A DNA stretch of 64,000 nucleotides from Evansella sp. AB-P1 (GTDB taxonomy: Bacteria; Bacillota; Bacilli; Bacillales; Salisediminibacteriaceae): assembly GCF_029688925.1 (NCBI RefSeq), contig NZ_JARUKY010000004.1:186001-250000 (forward strand), given 5' to 3'. Positions 27,125-36,566 of this stretch are shown piece after piece. The translations under genes were made by a program, and so were the position numbers. The notes under the pieces are model-generated. The model worked only from the letters and a program-made list of their open reading frames with translations, searched no databases and was not told where the DNA came from. Position 1 is the first letter of the stretch. Each line of letters opens with the position of its first letter.

Positions 27125-28333
27125 TTAAAAAAGATCTTCAAATTCCTTATCTACTTCCGAATTAGGTGTAATCTTTATCGTTTCCATTCGTTCTATTGCA
27201 TCTTGCACATATAACTCTATATTTAATTCCTTTTCATACAAATTTGCCTTCTCCCTATTAGGCTTTGTTTTCGTTTGAGGAGGAAGGAAAATTGTACAAC
27301 AATCCTCGTAAGGTAAAATGGATAAATCATATGTTCCTATGTCCTTAGCCACCTTAATAACATCTAATTTATCCATTGTAACTAAAGGTCTTATAATAGG
27401 CATATTGGTCACTTCATTTATCGTATACATACTATCTAATGTTTGACTAGCTACCTGTCCTAGACTCTCCCCATTAACAATTCCTATTGCTCCATTTTTC
27501 TTCGCAGCAGCTTCAGCAATTCGTAACATGAATCTACGCATAATTGTCATCTCATATTTATCAGGAACCTTTTGATGTATAGCTTGTTGTGCATCGGTAA
27601 AAGGAATAATATGTAGCTTCATACTACCACCAAATTTTGTTAGAACACGACTTAAATCAATGACCTTTTGTTTTGCTCTTTCATTTGTAAAAGGGGGACT
27701 GTGGAAATGAATTGCTTCTAGCTCCACCCCTCTTTTTAAAGCAAAGTATCCTGCCACAGGACTGTCAATTCCACCAGATAGCATTAATAACACTTTTCCG
27801 GCTGTTCGTATTGGTAAGCCTCCTGCTCCTTTAATCGTTTTACACATAATATAAGCTGCTTCTTGGCGCACTTCTACCTTTACTTCTACATCTGGATTAT
27901 GAACATCTACTGTCAAGCCAGATGTATTTCTTAGTATATGAGATCCAATGTCATAATTTAATTGTTGAGACCTGATTGGATATGCTTTGTTTGGCCTTTT
28001 AGCCGTCACTTTAAATGTACCAGATTCATTAGGTAAAGCATCTCTAACTGCCCAAAGAGCCGCTTCATTAATGTCGTCTTGGTTCAAATCAATTTTTAAC
28101 GAAGGACTAAAAGAATGAATTCCAAATACATCCTTTAATCGTTCAGAAACTCGATTCTCCTCTTCACCATTTAATTCAATAAACATCCTGCCAAAGGTTC
28201 GCTGTACTTTTGACTCTGGGAAAGAGTAAAGAGCAAATTTCAAATTATCCTGTAGTTTTTTTTCGAACTCTTTTCTATTTTTTCCTTTTAATGCTAATTC
28301 CGCATAGCGAATTAATATGTGATTATATTTCAT
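27125..28333 (-). CDS. thiI: tRNA 4-thiouridine synthase ThiI
   Basis: Adenylates tRNA U8 and transfers sulfur, also feeding thiamine thiazole synthesis. 402 aa: N-terminal ferredoxin-like and THUMP domains (about residues 1-165), then a PP-loop ATPase domain with LMLSGGIDSPVAGY (about 185-198). There is no C-terminal rhodanese domain, as is usual in Bacillus, and a conserved Cys pair is seen in YEDCCTIF. Its ATG overlaps the stop of the cysteine desulfurase gene by 4 nt, matching the known functional pairing. Confidence 0.96.
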   Translation of the reverse strand: MKYNHILIRYAELALKGKNRKEFEKKLQDNLKFALYSFPESKVQRTFGRMFIELNGEEENRVSERLKDVFGIHSFSPSLKIDLNQDDINEAALWAVRDALPNESGTFKVTAKRPNKAYPIRSQQLNYDIGSHILRNTSGLTVDVHNPDVEVKVEVRQEAAYIMCKTIKGAGGLPIRTAGKVLLMLSGGIDSPVAGYFALKRGVELEAIHFHSPPFTNERAKQKVIDLSRVLTKFGGSMKLHIIPFTDAQQAIHQKVPDKYEMTIMRRFMLRIAEAAAKKNGAIGIVNGESLGQVASQTLDSMYTINEVTNMPIIRPLVTMDKLDVIKVAKDIGTYDLSILPYEDCCTIFLPPQTKTKPNREKANLYEKELNIELYVQDAIERMETIKITPNSEVDKEFEDLF

Positions 28334-29475
28334 TTCTTCTCTACCACCTTTTTTAATGTTTCTACAGTTGATGAAAATGCTTGAACAAAAAGCATCGCTT
28401 CTTCCATAGTATTTTCATAAGTAAAGGAGAGCCTTATGGATGTGGATGATCGGTCATTATCAAAGCCCATAGCCTCTAAAACCTTACTAGGTTCTGATTG
28501 TTTAGAGGAACAAGCTGATTTTGTAGAAACATATATATCTTTTTCAGCTAAAGCTTGCACAACTACCTCTGGTTTTACCCCTATAACAGACATATTTAAA
28601 ATATGAGGTGCTCTCATGGTTGGGGAATTAATGACAACTCCATCTAAATCAAAACATTCCTTTTCAATCCATCGGTTCATTTTTTCCATTGATTCAACAT
28701 TCTTTTTTGAAGCCTGCAAGCTTAATCGAAGAGCCTTTATCATAGCAACAACCCCAGGAACATTTTCCGTTCCAGGTCGATTTCCCCGTTCCTGCTTGCC
28801 ACCAGACATTAACGGTTCTACTCGGACTCCATCACGAATATATAAAATTCCATTCCCTTTTAAGCCATGAAATTTGTGGGCAGAAATGGTACACAAATCA
28901 ACTTTATCTTCATAAAAACGTAGAGGAACTTTACCAAACCCTTGAACATGATCCACATGAAATAAAATTTTTGGATAGTTTGTCAACAGTTGTCCAATTC
29001 CGTTAATAGGTAATATTGAACCCACTTCATTATTTACATGAATAATCGAAACGAGTATCGTATTAGATTTTATTGCAGCCGCAACTTGGTTAGTTGTTAT
29101 TACACCATTTTCATCTACTTCTAAATATGTTACTTCAAACCCTTCAGACTCTAATTGCTGAAACGCTTCTAGAGAGGAAGGGTGTTCAATGTTGGTCGTG
29201 ATTAAGTGACGCCCTCTAGACTTATGTAAACGAGCAGTCCCTTTAATTGCAATATTATTCCCTTCCGTACCTCCTGAGGTAAAATACACTTCTTTTGGTA
29301 ATACATTCAAATATGTTGCACCTAACTCTCGCGCTTGATTTAACAGACGTTCCGATGCTTTGCCTAATGGATGAAGTGAGGATGGATTGCCAAAATATTC
29401 AGATGCAGTTTTTATATATGTTTCCACTACTTCTTTATAAGGTTTTGTAGTAGCACTATTATCAAAATAAATCAT
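28330..29475 (-). CDS. nifZ: Cysteine desulfurase (IscS/NifS type) dedicated to ThiI
   Basis: PLP enzyme that extracts sulfur from cysteine and hands it to ThiI. 381 aa. Motifs: YFDNSATTKP at the N-terminus, FHVDHVQGFGK (PLP Asp), SAHKFHGLKGNGI (Schiff-base Lys, about residue 200), and the persulfide Cys in TKSACSSKQSEPS (about 325). The ATG at 29475 with AAGGGG upstream is chosen over the TTG at 29496. Translationally coupled to thiI. In B. subtilis this gene is called nifZ. Confidence 0.95.
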   Translation of the reverse strand: MIYFDNSATTKPYKEVVETYIKTASEYFGNPSSLHPLGKASERLLNQARELGATYLNVLPKEVYFTSGGTEGNNIAIKGTARLHKSRGRHLITTNIEHPSSLEAFQQLESEGFEVTYLEVDENGVITTNQVAAAIKSNTILVSIIHVNNEVGSILPINGIGQLLTNYPKILFHVDHVQGFGKVPLRFYEDKVDLCTISAHKFHGLKGNGILYIRDGVRVEPLMSGGKQERGNRPGTENVPGVVAMIKALRLSLQASKKNVESMEKMNRWIEKECFDLDGVVINSPTMRAPHILNMSVIGVKPEVVVQALAEKDIYVSTKSACSSKQSEPSKVLEAMGFDNDRSSTSIRLSFTYENTMEEAMLFVQAFSSTVETLKKVVEKK

Positions 29476-29604
29476 AAAAATACCCCTTTTTTCCAACTAT
29501 TATAATACTTCAACAATTCATCTTAACACATTGAAAGTATATCTAACAGGATTTATATATTTGACTCTGTTAATCTTCATTGTTAATTTTTGCTCCTCAA
29601 TGCT

Positions 29605-29830
29605 CCAATTACACCTAAGAGCAGCCCACGTCCTGTGGGCAACGGTGTTATCCTGACGTCCTGTCTTGTGCGGGCAATGCCTCAGCTACCTCGGAAGCAA
29701 GAACAGTCTTACTATAGGCTTCTGTCTCTTCCTCTGCTAGTGTTGCTCTAATGTTTGATGCGCCGAGACAACTCGCAGTTTATTCGTGAAGCATGTGCTC
29801 GTAGCTATTGCTCTTCTCGCAGGAGTCTCC
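29605..29830 (+). repeat. GTCCT-loop hairpin joined to an inverted GACTCC-type repeat
   Basis: 29605-29665: ATTACACC, then CCCACGTCCTGTGGG, then GGTGTTAT, forming nested stems. 29665-29830: the same order seen at 34080-34245 and 59250-59430 (GTCTCTTCCTCTGC, AGTGTTGCTCT, GAGACAACTCG, TTATTCGTGAAGCA, GCTCGTAGC, GGAGTC). This accounts for most of the iscS-brnQ gap; the remaining 29840-30030 is AT-rich with nothing recognisable. Confidence 0.78.
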
Positions 29831-30044
29831 CATGATCCGCAAAAATCAAATTCTTATTAAAAACAACACTATCCTTCAACATAGCCATAAATTTAAAAAG
29901 TTTTTTCTCAATTAATATTATTTTCACATAATTATCACTGTTATCAATCTTTCTATATGTTAAAATACTTTGGGCTTGTTTTTTGGACCACATAATTTGT
30001 TTAAGAAAAATAATACTACATAATAATAAGGAGGCCCTTCCTAG

Positions 30045-31370
30045 ATGAACAACAATGAATATACTACAAAAGATACGATTATGATTGGTTTAATGATGTT
30101 TGCACTCTTTTTAGGTGCTGGTAACCTAATTTTCCCTCCTGCACTCGGTCAAGAGTCAGGAACAGCTATTTGGACTGCAACGTTTGGATTCTTAGTTACT
30201 GGTGTAGGTTTACCAATACTAGCAATTATCGCAATTGCAAAATCCGGAGGAGATTTGCAAAAAATTTCTCAAAAAGTAAGTCCTTTCTTTGCTATTATCT
30301 TTCCCTTAGCTGTTTATTTAGCTATCGGACCACTTTTTGGGATTCCACGAACAGGATCAGTTGCATATGAAATTGGACTTTTACCCTATTTAACTGGAGG
30401 ACCCAACACTTTTTCCTTATTAGTTTTCACTTTCTTCTTCTTTGGTATTAGTTATTGGTTAAGTTTAAATCCCTCAAAACTTGTAGGAAGAATTGGAAAG
30501 GTATTAACACCTATTTTAGTATCCATTCTCGTTTTGTTAGCTTTGGTAGGTATCCTTCAGCCAATGGGTTCTCCAAATTACCCAATCGGAGGTTACGAGC
30601 AGCATTCATTTTTTAAAGGATTTCAAGAAGGATATTTTACGATGGATGCGATTGCAGCTTTAGTATTTGGTATTATTGTTATTACTCGAATGAAGGAACG
30701 AGGAATCTCAACACATAGAGAAGTAATTAAAAAGGCAACTCAAGTTAGCTTTATAGCTGGAATTGGATTAGCATTCGTTTATTTAACTTTAGCCTATTTA
30801 GGTTCAACAAGTGTGGATGTTATTGGTTATAAGGAAAATGGTGGAGCAATATTATCTGGAGTTTCTCAGCATCTATTAGGGTTTTCAGGTTTAATTTTAT
30901 TATCCATTGTTATTACAATTGCATGTCTAACAACTTCTGTAGGTTTAATTTCTGCATTCGGAGAATATATTCAACGAGTTATGCCCACTATCCCATACCC
31001 TATAACTACAGGAGTTATAGCATTATTTAGCTTTTCTATGGCAAACATGGGGTTGACACAACTTATACAATTTTCGTTACCAGTACTGTTTATGATCTAT
31101 CCAATTGCGATTGTACTAATTATTTTAACAATATTTAGTGGCTATTTTAATCATAACTCGTTAGTGTTTAAAGGTGCTGTAACAGGAACAGCTTTAGTAA
31201 GTATTCCTGATGGGTTAAGCCAGACAGCAACATTTAATGAAACCTTTCAACCAATCCTTTCGATTCTCCCTTTATCCAATATTGGCTTAGCTTGGTTAAT
31301 TCCAGCCATTATTGGTGGAGTAATTGGTGGTCTCATTTCAAGAAGAGCAATGAGATTTCCAATTCAATAA
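30045..31370 (+). CDS. brnQ: Branched-chain amino acid : cation symporter (BrnQ/LIVCS family)
   Basis: 441 aa, about 12 transmembrane helices, no signal peptide. Family motifs: MFALFLGAGNLIFPPALG near the N-terminus and GPLFGIPRTGSVAYE (about residues 89-103). Imports Leu, Ile and Val with Na+ or H+. In B. subtilis braB lies at this position between nifZ and ezrA. AAGGAGG precedes the ATG. The stop is followed directly by interspersed repeats rather than a clear terminator. Confidence 0.95.
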   Translation: MNNNEYTTKDTIMIGLMMFALFLGAGNLIFPPALGQESGTAIWTATFGFLVTGVGLPILAIIAIAKSGGDLQKISQKVSPFFAIIFPLAVYLAIGPLFGIPRTGSVAYEIGLLPYLTGGPNTFSLLVFTFFFFGISYWLSLNPSKLVGRIGKVLTPILVSILVLLALVGILQPMGSPNYPIGGYEQHSFFKGFQEGYFTMDAIAALVFGIIVITRMKERGISTHREVIKKATQVSFIAGIGLAFVYLTLAYLGSTSVDVIGYKENGGAILSGVSQHLLGFSGLILLSIVITIACLTTSVGLISAFGEYIQRVMPTIPYPITTGVIALFSFSMANMGLTQLIQFSLPVLFMIYPIAIVLIILTIFSGYFNHNSLVFKGAVTGTALVSIPDGLSQTATFNETFQPILSILPLSNIGLAWLIPAIIGGVIGGLISRRAMRFPIQ

Positions 31371-31607
31371 GAAAAGCGCAAGGCGCCCCAATTACGCCTA
31401 AGTACAGCCTACGTCCTGTAGGCAATGGCGTAATGTCGACATCCTATCTCCGGCGACAAGCAAATGTTCTGTCCGTTAAAAAGTGCTTTTTACTTTTTAT
31501 ACGGACAGAACATTTGACACGAGGTGATGGCGCCTCAATTTAACCTAAGAACGCCCACGTCCTGTGGGCAAAGGTTAAATCATCGACATCCTGTCTCCTA
31601 GACAACG
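31371..31607 (+). repeat. Composite repeat: two GTCCT double hairpins flanking a 15-bp-stem hairpin
   Basis: Copy a (31371-31448): outer arms ATTACGCC/GGCGTAAT and inner arms CCTAC/GTAGG around GTCCT. Centre (31449-31535): arms AAATGTTCTGTCCGT/ACGGACAGAACATTT, with an inner AAAAAG/CTTTTT pairing. Copy b (31536-31607): outer arms TTTAACCT/AGGTTAAA and inner arms CCCAC/GTGGG around GTCCT. Both copies end TCGACATCCT. The arms differ between copies yet stay complementary. It begins one base after the brnQ stop codon. Confidence 0.85.
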
Positions 31608-31611
31608 TTAG

Positions 31612-31656
31612 AAAAAAAGGTTGTCCTTAAAGTCTTTGACTTAAGGGACAACCTCT
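31612..31656 (-). terminator. Terminator of the ezrA transcript
   Basis: Arms AGGTTGTCCCTTAAG and CTTTAAGGACAACCT (one bulge) followed by TTTTTTT on the minus strand, 78 bp after the last gene. Confidence 0.85.
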
Positions 31657-31733
31657 TCCTTTTATTATTGCATTCTTAAATTTTTTGCTGTAATTGACTT
31701 AGTATGCTTTGGTACAAGGCTTTAACCTTTATT

Positions 31734-32114
31734 CTAATCAATATGGTTATTATGTTGATTGATGATTGAGAGTAGCTCATCAATGGATATTACCTGATCA
31801 GGAGCAACTGAACTAAGCTCTCCATACCTTATCCCTCTCGTTACAAGACTTTCTACATCAAAATTCCAAGAGTTTTCTTCTACTACAACTGTTTCTTCAA
31901 TACTTTCTAAAACTTCTGTTGGTTCAATCATTTTATCATCAAGTGAAACATTCCATTCTCTTTCCTCATCAATCAAGTGATCTTCTGCAAATTCCTTTAT
32001 TATCGTTTCCGATTGTTCTTTACTTTCTAATGGGAATATGAAATGGAAAGCAACAGTCCATACACTTATACATAAAAATATAGCTATTATTACAAAGAAG
32101 CCTTTTAGCCTCAT
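31734..32114 (-). CDS. Hypothetical bitopic membrane protein downstream of ezrA, 126 aa
   Basis: Not recognised. One N-terminal transmembrane helix (about residues 6-28) preceded by Arg and Lys, then an extracytoplasmic domain of about 97 residues that is strongly acidic (runs such as EEREWN, ESIEETVVVEEN). No Cys. AAGGAGAG lies upstream of the ATG. It starts 27 bp after the ezrA stop and the shared terminator follows it, so it is very likely cotranscribed with ezrA. A role at the division site is only a context guess. Confidence 0.68.
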   Translation of the reverse strand: MRLKGFFVIIAIFLCISVWTVAFHFIFPLESKEQSETIIKEFAEDHLIDEEREWNVSLDDKMIEPTEVLESIEETVVVEENSWNFDVESLVTRGIRYGELSSVAPDQVISIDELLSIINQHNNHID

Positions 32115-32141
32115 AACAAAGGTACTCTCCTTACATAAATT

Positions 32142-33839
32142 TTAATGATGTGCTGATGTTAATACTGATACTTTTTCTAAAACGTCTGGATCAACTGGTT
32201 CGATAGCTTGAACTGCAATTTCTAGGGCATCTTTGTATTGATAATTTCTGAAATAATCCTCTGCCTGTAACAAACTAATATTTATATTGTCGTACTGTCT
32301 ACGATAACGATTTCCATATTGAATAACACTTTCTGCTAATGCTGCTTCTTCTAATATTGTTAATAATTTTTCAACACAACGTTCTACATGATGAGTCGCA
32401 TCATCTACCTTTGCAAGTACCTCATCCATAGACAACGGTATTTCATTCAATTTATCTGACGCTTGGTATATATTTTTTTCCGCCTCATCTAATTCAATTA
32501 ACAACGATTCTGGTACTCCTGGTAAATTGCTCTTCTTAAGTTTTTTATGCCCAAAGATTAATTTATTTCTTAACTCACTAATAGTCTCAGCCGCTGTCCT
32601 TTCATCTTTTCTAAGATGATTTAATCGATCATTTACATCTTGCATTTCTTTTTCAAGTTCTTCAATTGAAGCTTTAAAATCTTGTATTATCCCTCTCAAG
32701 GCAGTATAGGTTTGCTTATTTTCTTCTATAGCATCGAGAATAACAGAGAACTGATTTGATAGATCCTTTAACTTTTTCTCCATCTTCAATTGCTTACGAT
32801 CATCTTCTTCAGATAACCGATAGCTTAATTTGACAGTTTCTGTATCATCTCTTAATTTTTTAAATTGAAATGGAAGATTTCCAAGTCTTTCTTGTATTTC
32901 TGGAATTTCTTTTAGAACAATTTGCTTAGATATAACTTCATATTCTAACTTTTCATAAATTTCATCAATTTCCTTTTGGATAATTTCAATTGGTTCTCCA
33001 ACTTCTTCTAGCTTTAAATTTTCAACTAAAGGGAGAATTGCGAATAGTCTCCGTTTCATATCCTTTATTTGGAATTTAAAAGTAAAGTGCTCCAAGGAGT
33101 AACCTTCTTCTTCTAATTCACTTAATCCTTTTTCTAAATCCTCTATTTGTCTAGGGATTTCTTTTTCAATTTGTACTAAAAATTGAGGAACTTGTTGTAT
33201 CAACTCGTTTAAACTTTCCAACTGATTACGAGCTTGCAGAAGAGTTTCACGAGCTTGTAGATAATTCCCTTCTTCTGTCTTTATTTCAAACGTATTAAAT
33301 AATTCCTGTACTTCTTTCATTTGTTTGTCTAGTGTAATTCCTGTTCCTCCAAGTGTTCCACGATGTGCCCATAATAGCTTTTTTACTTCATGATAAAAGT
33401 TCTTTACTTCATGTATATCTTGACGATTTTGCTCTTCACTATGTACAAGCTGATCAATTTCTTCTAACATCTCTTGTAGATGTTCTTTTATATTTGAAAA
33501 TTCTTCATCTACAAATTTTATTAGCCTTTTGCATTTATTAAATCTATATTTATTGGCTAACTCTTCAATATCAAAAAGCTTTTCTTCAATATCAGGGAGC
33601 TGTATAGTTACAATTTCATCCCAGCTATTTCTCCATTGGTCAAAGCGTTCTTCTGTTTCCCCTAACATTTTTAATGATTTAATTCTTGAAAGCTCATCAG
33701 TAACAGGTTCATTTAATAGTTGTATTTTTTCATGTTCTAGTCGATCTACTTCTTTATAAATTTTCTTCCTAGACCATGCCCCATAAAAAACTACTACGGC
33801 TATAAGTAAAATTAATCCATAAATAATGTACATATACAT
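32142..33839 (-). CDS. ezrA: Septation ring formation regulator EzrA
   Basis: Negative regulator of FtsZ ring formation that also helps shuttle PBP1 between septum and side wall. 565 aa (family about 562). N-out topology: one transmembrane helix at residues 3-22, then a long cytoplasmic, almost entirely helical spectrin-like domain with heptad-rich segments. The C-terminal QYGNRYRRQYDN motif is the conserved QNR patch needed for mid-cell localisation. The ATG is preceded by AAGGGATGG. In B. subtilis it also lies next to braB/brnQ. Confidence 0.95.
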   Translation of the reverse strand: MYMYIIYGLILLIAVVVFYGAWSRKKIYKEVDRLEHEKIQLLNEPVTDELSRIKSLKMLGETEERFDQWRNSWDEIVTIQLPDIEEKLFDIEELANKYRFNKCKRLIKFVDEEFSNIKEHLQEMLEEIDQLVHSEEQNRQDIHEVKNFYHEVKKLLWAHRGTLGGTGITLDKQMKEVQELFNTFEIKTEEGNYLQARETLLQARNQLESLNELIQQVPQFLVQIEKEIPRQIEDLEKGLSELEEEGYSLEHFTFKFQIKDMKRRLFAILPLVENLKLEEVGEPIEIIQKEIDEIYEKLEYEVISKQIVLKEIPEIQERLGNLPFQFKKLRDDTETVKLSYRLSEEDDRKQLKMEKKLKDLSNQFSVILDAIEENKQTYTALRGIIQDFKASIEELEKEMQDVNDRLNHLRKDERTAAETISELRNKLIFGHKKLKKSNLPGVPESLLIELDEAEKNIYQASDKLNEIPLSMDEVLAKVDDATHHVERCVEKLLTILEEAALAESVIQYGNRYRRQYDNINISLLQAEDYFRNYQYKDALEIAVQAIEPVDPDVLEKVSVLTSAHH

Positions 33840-34003
33840 ATGAGGCCATCCCTTCTGCTACATTATTATTTTTTAACAATCCCGAAAAATACTATTTCTA
33901 ATGAAAAAAATCATTATATGAGTCAATTTCATAATTCACTATTTCATTCTAAAACACGAACAACTATACAAAAAATTTAAATATAATTCGATCTCCGCTT
34001 CAG

Positions 34004-34245
34004 ACGGACCAATTACGCCTTAGAGCAGCCTACGTCCTGTAGGCAACGGCGTAATGTCACCATCCTAGCTCCGGGCGCGGCTTCAATCTCCACACTAGAC
34101 ATTTTGTATACTACTAAAGCATATTGTCCTGTCTCTGCCTCTACAAGTATTGCTCTGTTGTTAAGTACGTCAAGACAACTCATGCCTATTCGTGAAGCAA
34201 GTGCTCGTCGCTAGAGTCACAGCCTTCCACTTCAAGCGAAAATAA
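34004..34245 (+). repeat. GTCCT-loop hairpin joined to an inverted GACTCC-type repeat (second locus)
   Basis: 34010-34055: ATTACGCC, then CCTACGTCCTGTAGG, then GGCGTAAT. 34080-34245: a segment parallel to 29665-29830 and 59250-59430 (TTGTCCTGTCTCTGCCTCT, GACAACTC, TATTCGTGAAGCAAGTGCTC). The rest of the 660-bp ezrA-hisJ gap is AT-rich with no gene. Confidence 0.8.
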
Positions 34246-34505
34246 TGTTCGTCTTTTTCAACAAATTTCTATATATGAAAATCATTCATATGAAAAACAA
34301 TTCCCTATTAAACTTGTTTGTTTTAGACATTTATATGAATGTCTCATATAATCAAACTAGTAAATAACATTAATCTTATTTTAACATACAAAAAGCAAGA
34401 AATATTTACAAAATATATGTTTTTTTTATCTTTTTCTGGCTTTTTCAAACTAGAATCATGTGATTTAAATCATATTATAAATTATTATTTAGGAGTGCAT
34501 AACAT

Positions 34506-35324
34506 ATGAGTATTTTTGATGGTCATATACATAGCCCTTTTTGTCCACACGGATCAACAGATTCATTCGAAAAATATATCGAACAAGCAATTAATATCGG
34601 CTATAAAAAAATGACGTTTACAGAGCATGCTCCATTACCAAATACGTTTACAGACCCTGTTCCACTAAAGGATAGTGCAATGGAAATGAATAACTTAGAT
34701 CGTTATATTAACCAATTAAATAAACTTAAGTTTCAGTATAAAGACCACATTCAAATTCATATTGGATTAGAAGTAGACTATATTGAAGGATTTGAAAGGG
34801 AAACAAAGGACCTTCTAAATAACTGGGGTAATGCACTAGACGATTCTATCTTATCTGTTCATTTCTTAAAATGTCCGAACAACCAATTTATATGTCTAGA
34901 TTACTCACCAGCTTCATTTGAAGACCTCGTTCATCAATTTTCTTCAATTCAAGATGTATATAAGTCCTATTACAGAACCGTTCAAATGTCTATCGATTCT
35001 GATCTTGGCCACTTTAAACCTAAAAGAATTGGTCACTTTACTTTGGTTAGGAAATTTCAAAAATTGTTTCCAAGAACCTTCGATGATAGTCAGTTGATTG
35101 AAGATATTTTAATGAAATTAGGAGAGTTGCATTATTCTATTGACGTCAATGGCGCAGGACTATTTAAGCCATATTGTAAAGAACTATATCCACCTATAAG
35201 ATGGGTTAGAAAGGCAATAGAAATGAACATTCCCATTGTTTATGGTTCAGATGCCCACCAATCAGATCAACTAGGACAGGGCTTGTCACAAATATGTAAA
35301 GAAATAGACCTTTCCAACTTATAA
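34506..35324 (+). CDS. hisJ: Histidinol-phosphatase, PHP type (HisJ)
   Basis: Removes phosphate from histidinol phosphate in histidine synthesis. 272 aa, PHP superfamily. Metal-binding motifs: DGHIHSPFCPHG (residues 5-16), FTEHAPLP (about 39-46), GLEVDYIEG (about 92-100) and the late GSDAHQ (about 248-253). AGGAGTG precedes the ATG. The B. subtilis orthologue lies between ezrA and yttP (refZ), the same order as here, away from the main his operon. Confidence 0.94.
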   Translation: MSIFDGHIHSPFCPHGSTDSFEKYIEQAINIGYKKMTFTEHAPLPNTFTDPVPLKDSAMEMNNLDRYINQLNKLKFQYKDHIQIHIGLEVDYIEGFERETKDLLNNWGNALDDSILSVHFLKCPNNQFICLDYSPASFEDLVHQFSSIQDVYKSYYRTVQMSIDSDLGHFKPKRIGHFTLVRKFQKLFPRTFDDSQLIEDILMKLGELHYSIDVNGAGLFKPYCKELYPPIRWVRKAIEMNIPIVYGSDAHQSDQLGQGLSQICKEIDLSNL

Positions 35325-35345
35325 AACAATTGTTTATAAATAATA

Positions 35346-35969
35346 CTAATCCGTTATAGAGGGTTTAAAATGAGTTGCTACCCAATTGGCAATTTCAGAA
35401 AAATATTGGTCTAAAAAGTGACTTTCATTTGGCATTAAATGATAAACTTCACGAATGTATTGCGGATGAAGAAAAGGCATTGTTAGCATTCCTCTTAATT
35501 GAAGTACAAAGTATTCATTAGGTAATGCATCCATTTCACTATTTTCATGACCTACCATCAAAATTGTATGCAATAAGTGTTTTTCCTTTGTTAAATAGGT
35601 TGACATTAACTCTCGTACTAATGTTGTATCTAATGTGATTTCTCGATGAACAAATCGTGCTAGTTGGTGATGCTCCTGTTGATACACCATTACATCCCAG
35701 ATTGTTTTTAATAGGCAAACATATGAAGTATCTACTTTTTCTCTAGCATTCGTTACATGTATTTCGATGACATTAACATATCCCTCTAGAAATTCTGTAA
35801 TTAAATGTTCTAGAAGGCCTTGTTTACTTCCAAAATAGTAAGAGATCAATGCAACATTACATTCTGCTTTCCGGGCAATATCACGTACTGACGTCCCTGA
35901 AAAGCCTTGAACATTAAACAATTCAATAGATGCTTTAATTACTTTTCCCTTTGATGCTTTGCTATTCAT
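35346..35969 (-). CDS. refZ: RefZ: TetR-family regulator of FtsZ
   Basis: 207 aa. N-terminal TetR helix-turn-helix (FNVQGFSGTSVRDIARKAECNVALISYYFGSKQGLLEHL, with the recognition helix at about residues 37-46) and a C-terminal all-helical domain. In B. subtilis this gene (yttP/refZ) binds motifs flanking the origin and helps position the Z-ring in sporulation. The ATG has GGTGAG upstream. Convergent with hisJ and divergent from the fRMsr gene. Function is by synteny and fold; I found no binding motif in the window. Confidence 0.88.
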   Translation of the reverse strand: MNSKASKGKVIKASIELFNVQGFSGTSVRDIARKAECNVALISYYFGSKQGLLEHLITEFLEGYVNVIEIHVTNAREKVDTSYVCLLKTIWDVMVYQQEHHQLARFVHREITLDTTLVRELMSTYLTKEKHLLHTILMVGHENSEMDALPNEYFVLQLRGMLTMPFLHPQYIREVYHLMPNESHFLDQYFSEIANWVATHFKPSITD

Positions 35970-36049
35970 CCATTCTCACCACCTTAAACGATAAACATTA
36001 TACGAGATCTTTCATATGTTATACTTTTAAAAAAATTAGGAGGTTTTTT

Positions 36050-36529
36050 ATGTTTCAAGTACAAAATTATGCTGGTTCCATAAATAATCAATACAATACA
36101 TTATCTAAACAACTCTCTGCATTATTAGAAGGAGAAGATGATCTCATTTCAAATTTGAGTAATGCTTCAGCACTATTAAACCAGTTTTTACGTGATGTAA
36201 ACTGGGTTGGATTTTATTTATGGAAAAACGACGAACTTGTCTTAGGCCCTTTCCAGGGGCTACCGGCCTGTGTTCGCATTCCAAATGGAAAAGGTGTATG
36301 TGGTTCTGCCGCAAAGGAAAGAAAAACTTTACGAATAAAAGATGTTCATGAATTTCCCGGACATATTGCTTGTGATGCTGCATCAAATTCAGAAATCGTT
36401 ATTCCAATAATTAAAGAAGAAAAACTTCTTGGAGTATTAGATATTGATAGTCCCCTAAAGGATCGTTTTTCAGTAGATGATCAAAAAGGTTTAGAATTAT
36501 ATGTCTCTACGTTAACTAAATTTTTATAA
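36050..36529 (+). CDS. ytsP: Free methionine-(R)-sulfoxide reductase (GAF type, YtsP)
   Basis: Reduces free Met-(R)-sulfoxide; 159-aa single GAF domain. Three Cys at 74, 84 and 108 reproduce the spacing (10 and 24 residues) of the catalytic and resolving Cys in known fRMsr enzymes, within LPACVRIPNGKGVCG and HIACDA. The ATG at 36050 follows AGGAGG by 6 nt; longer in-frame starts have no support. It shares an 80-bp divergent promoter region with refZ. Confidence 0.93.
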   Translation: MFQVQNYAGSINNQYNTLSKQLSALLEGEDDLISNLSNASALLNQFLRDVNWVGFYLWKNDELVLGPFQGLPACVRIPNGKGVCGSAAKERKTLRIKDVHEFPGHIACDAASNSEIVIPIIKEEKLLGVLDIDSPLKDRFSVDDQKGLELYVSTLTKFL

Positions 36530-36566
36530 TTACAAGTTCAACCTGTAATAACATTATAAGAAACAC

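Noticed and set aside
29805-29993. 62-codon minus-strand frame upstream of brnQ
   Set aside because: Ends inside an interspersed repeat, has no ribosome binding site and no recognisable features.
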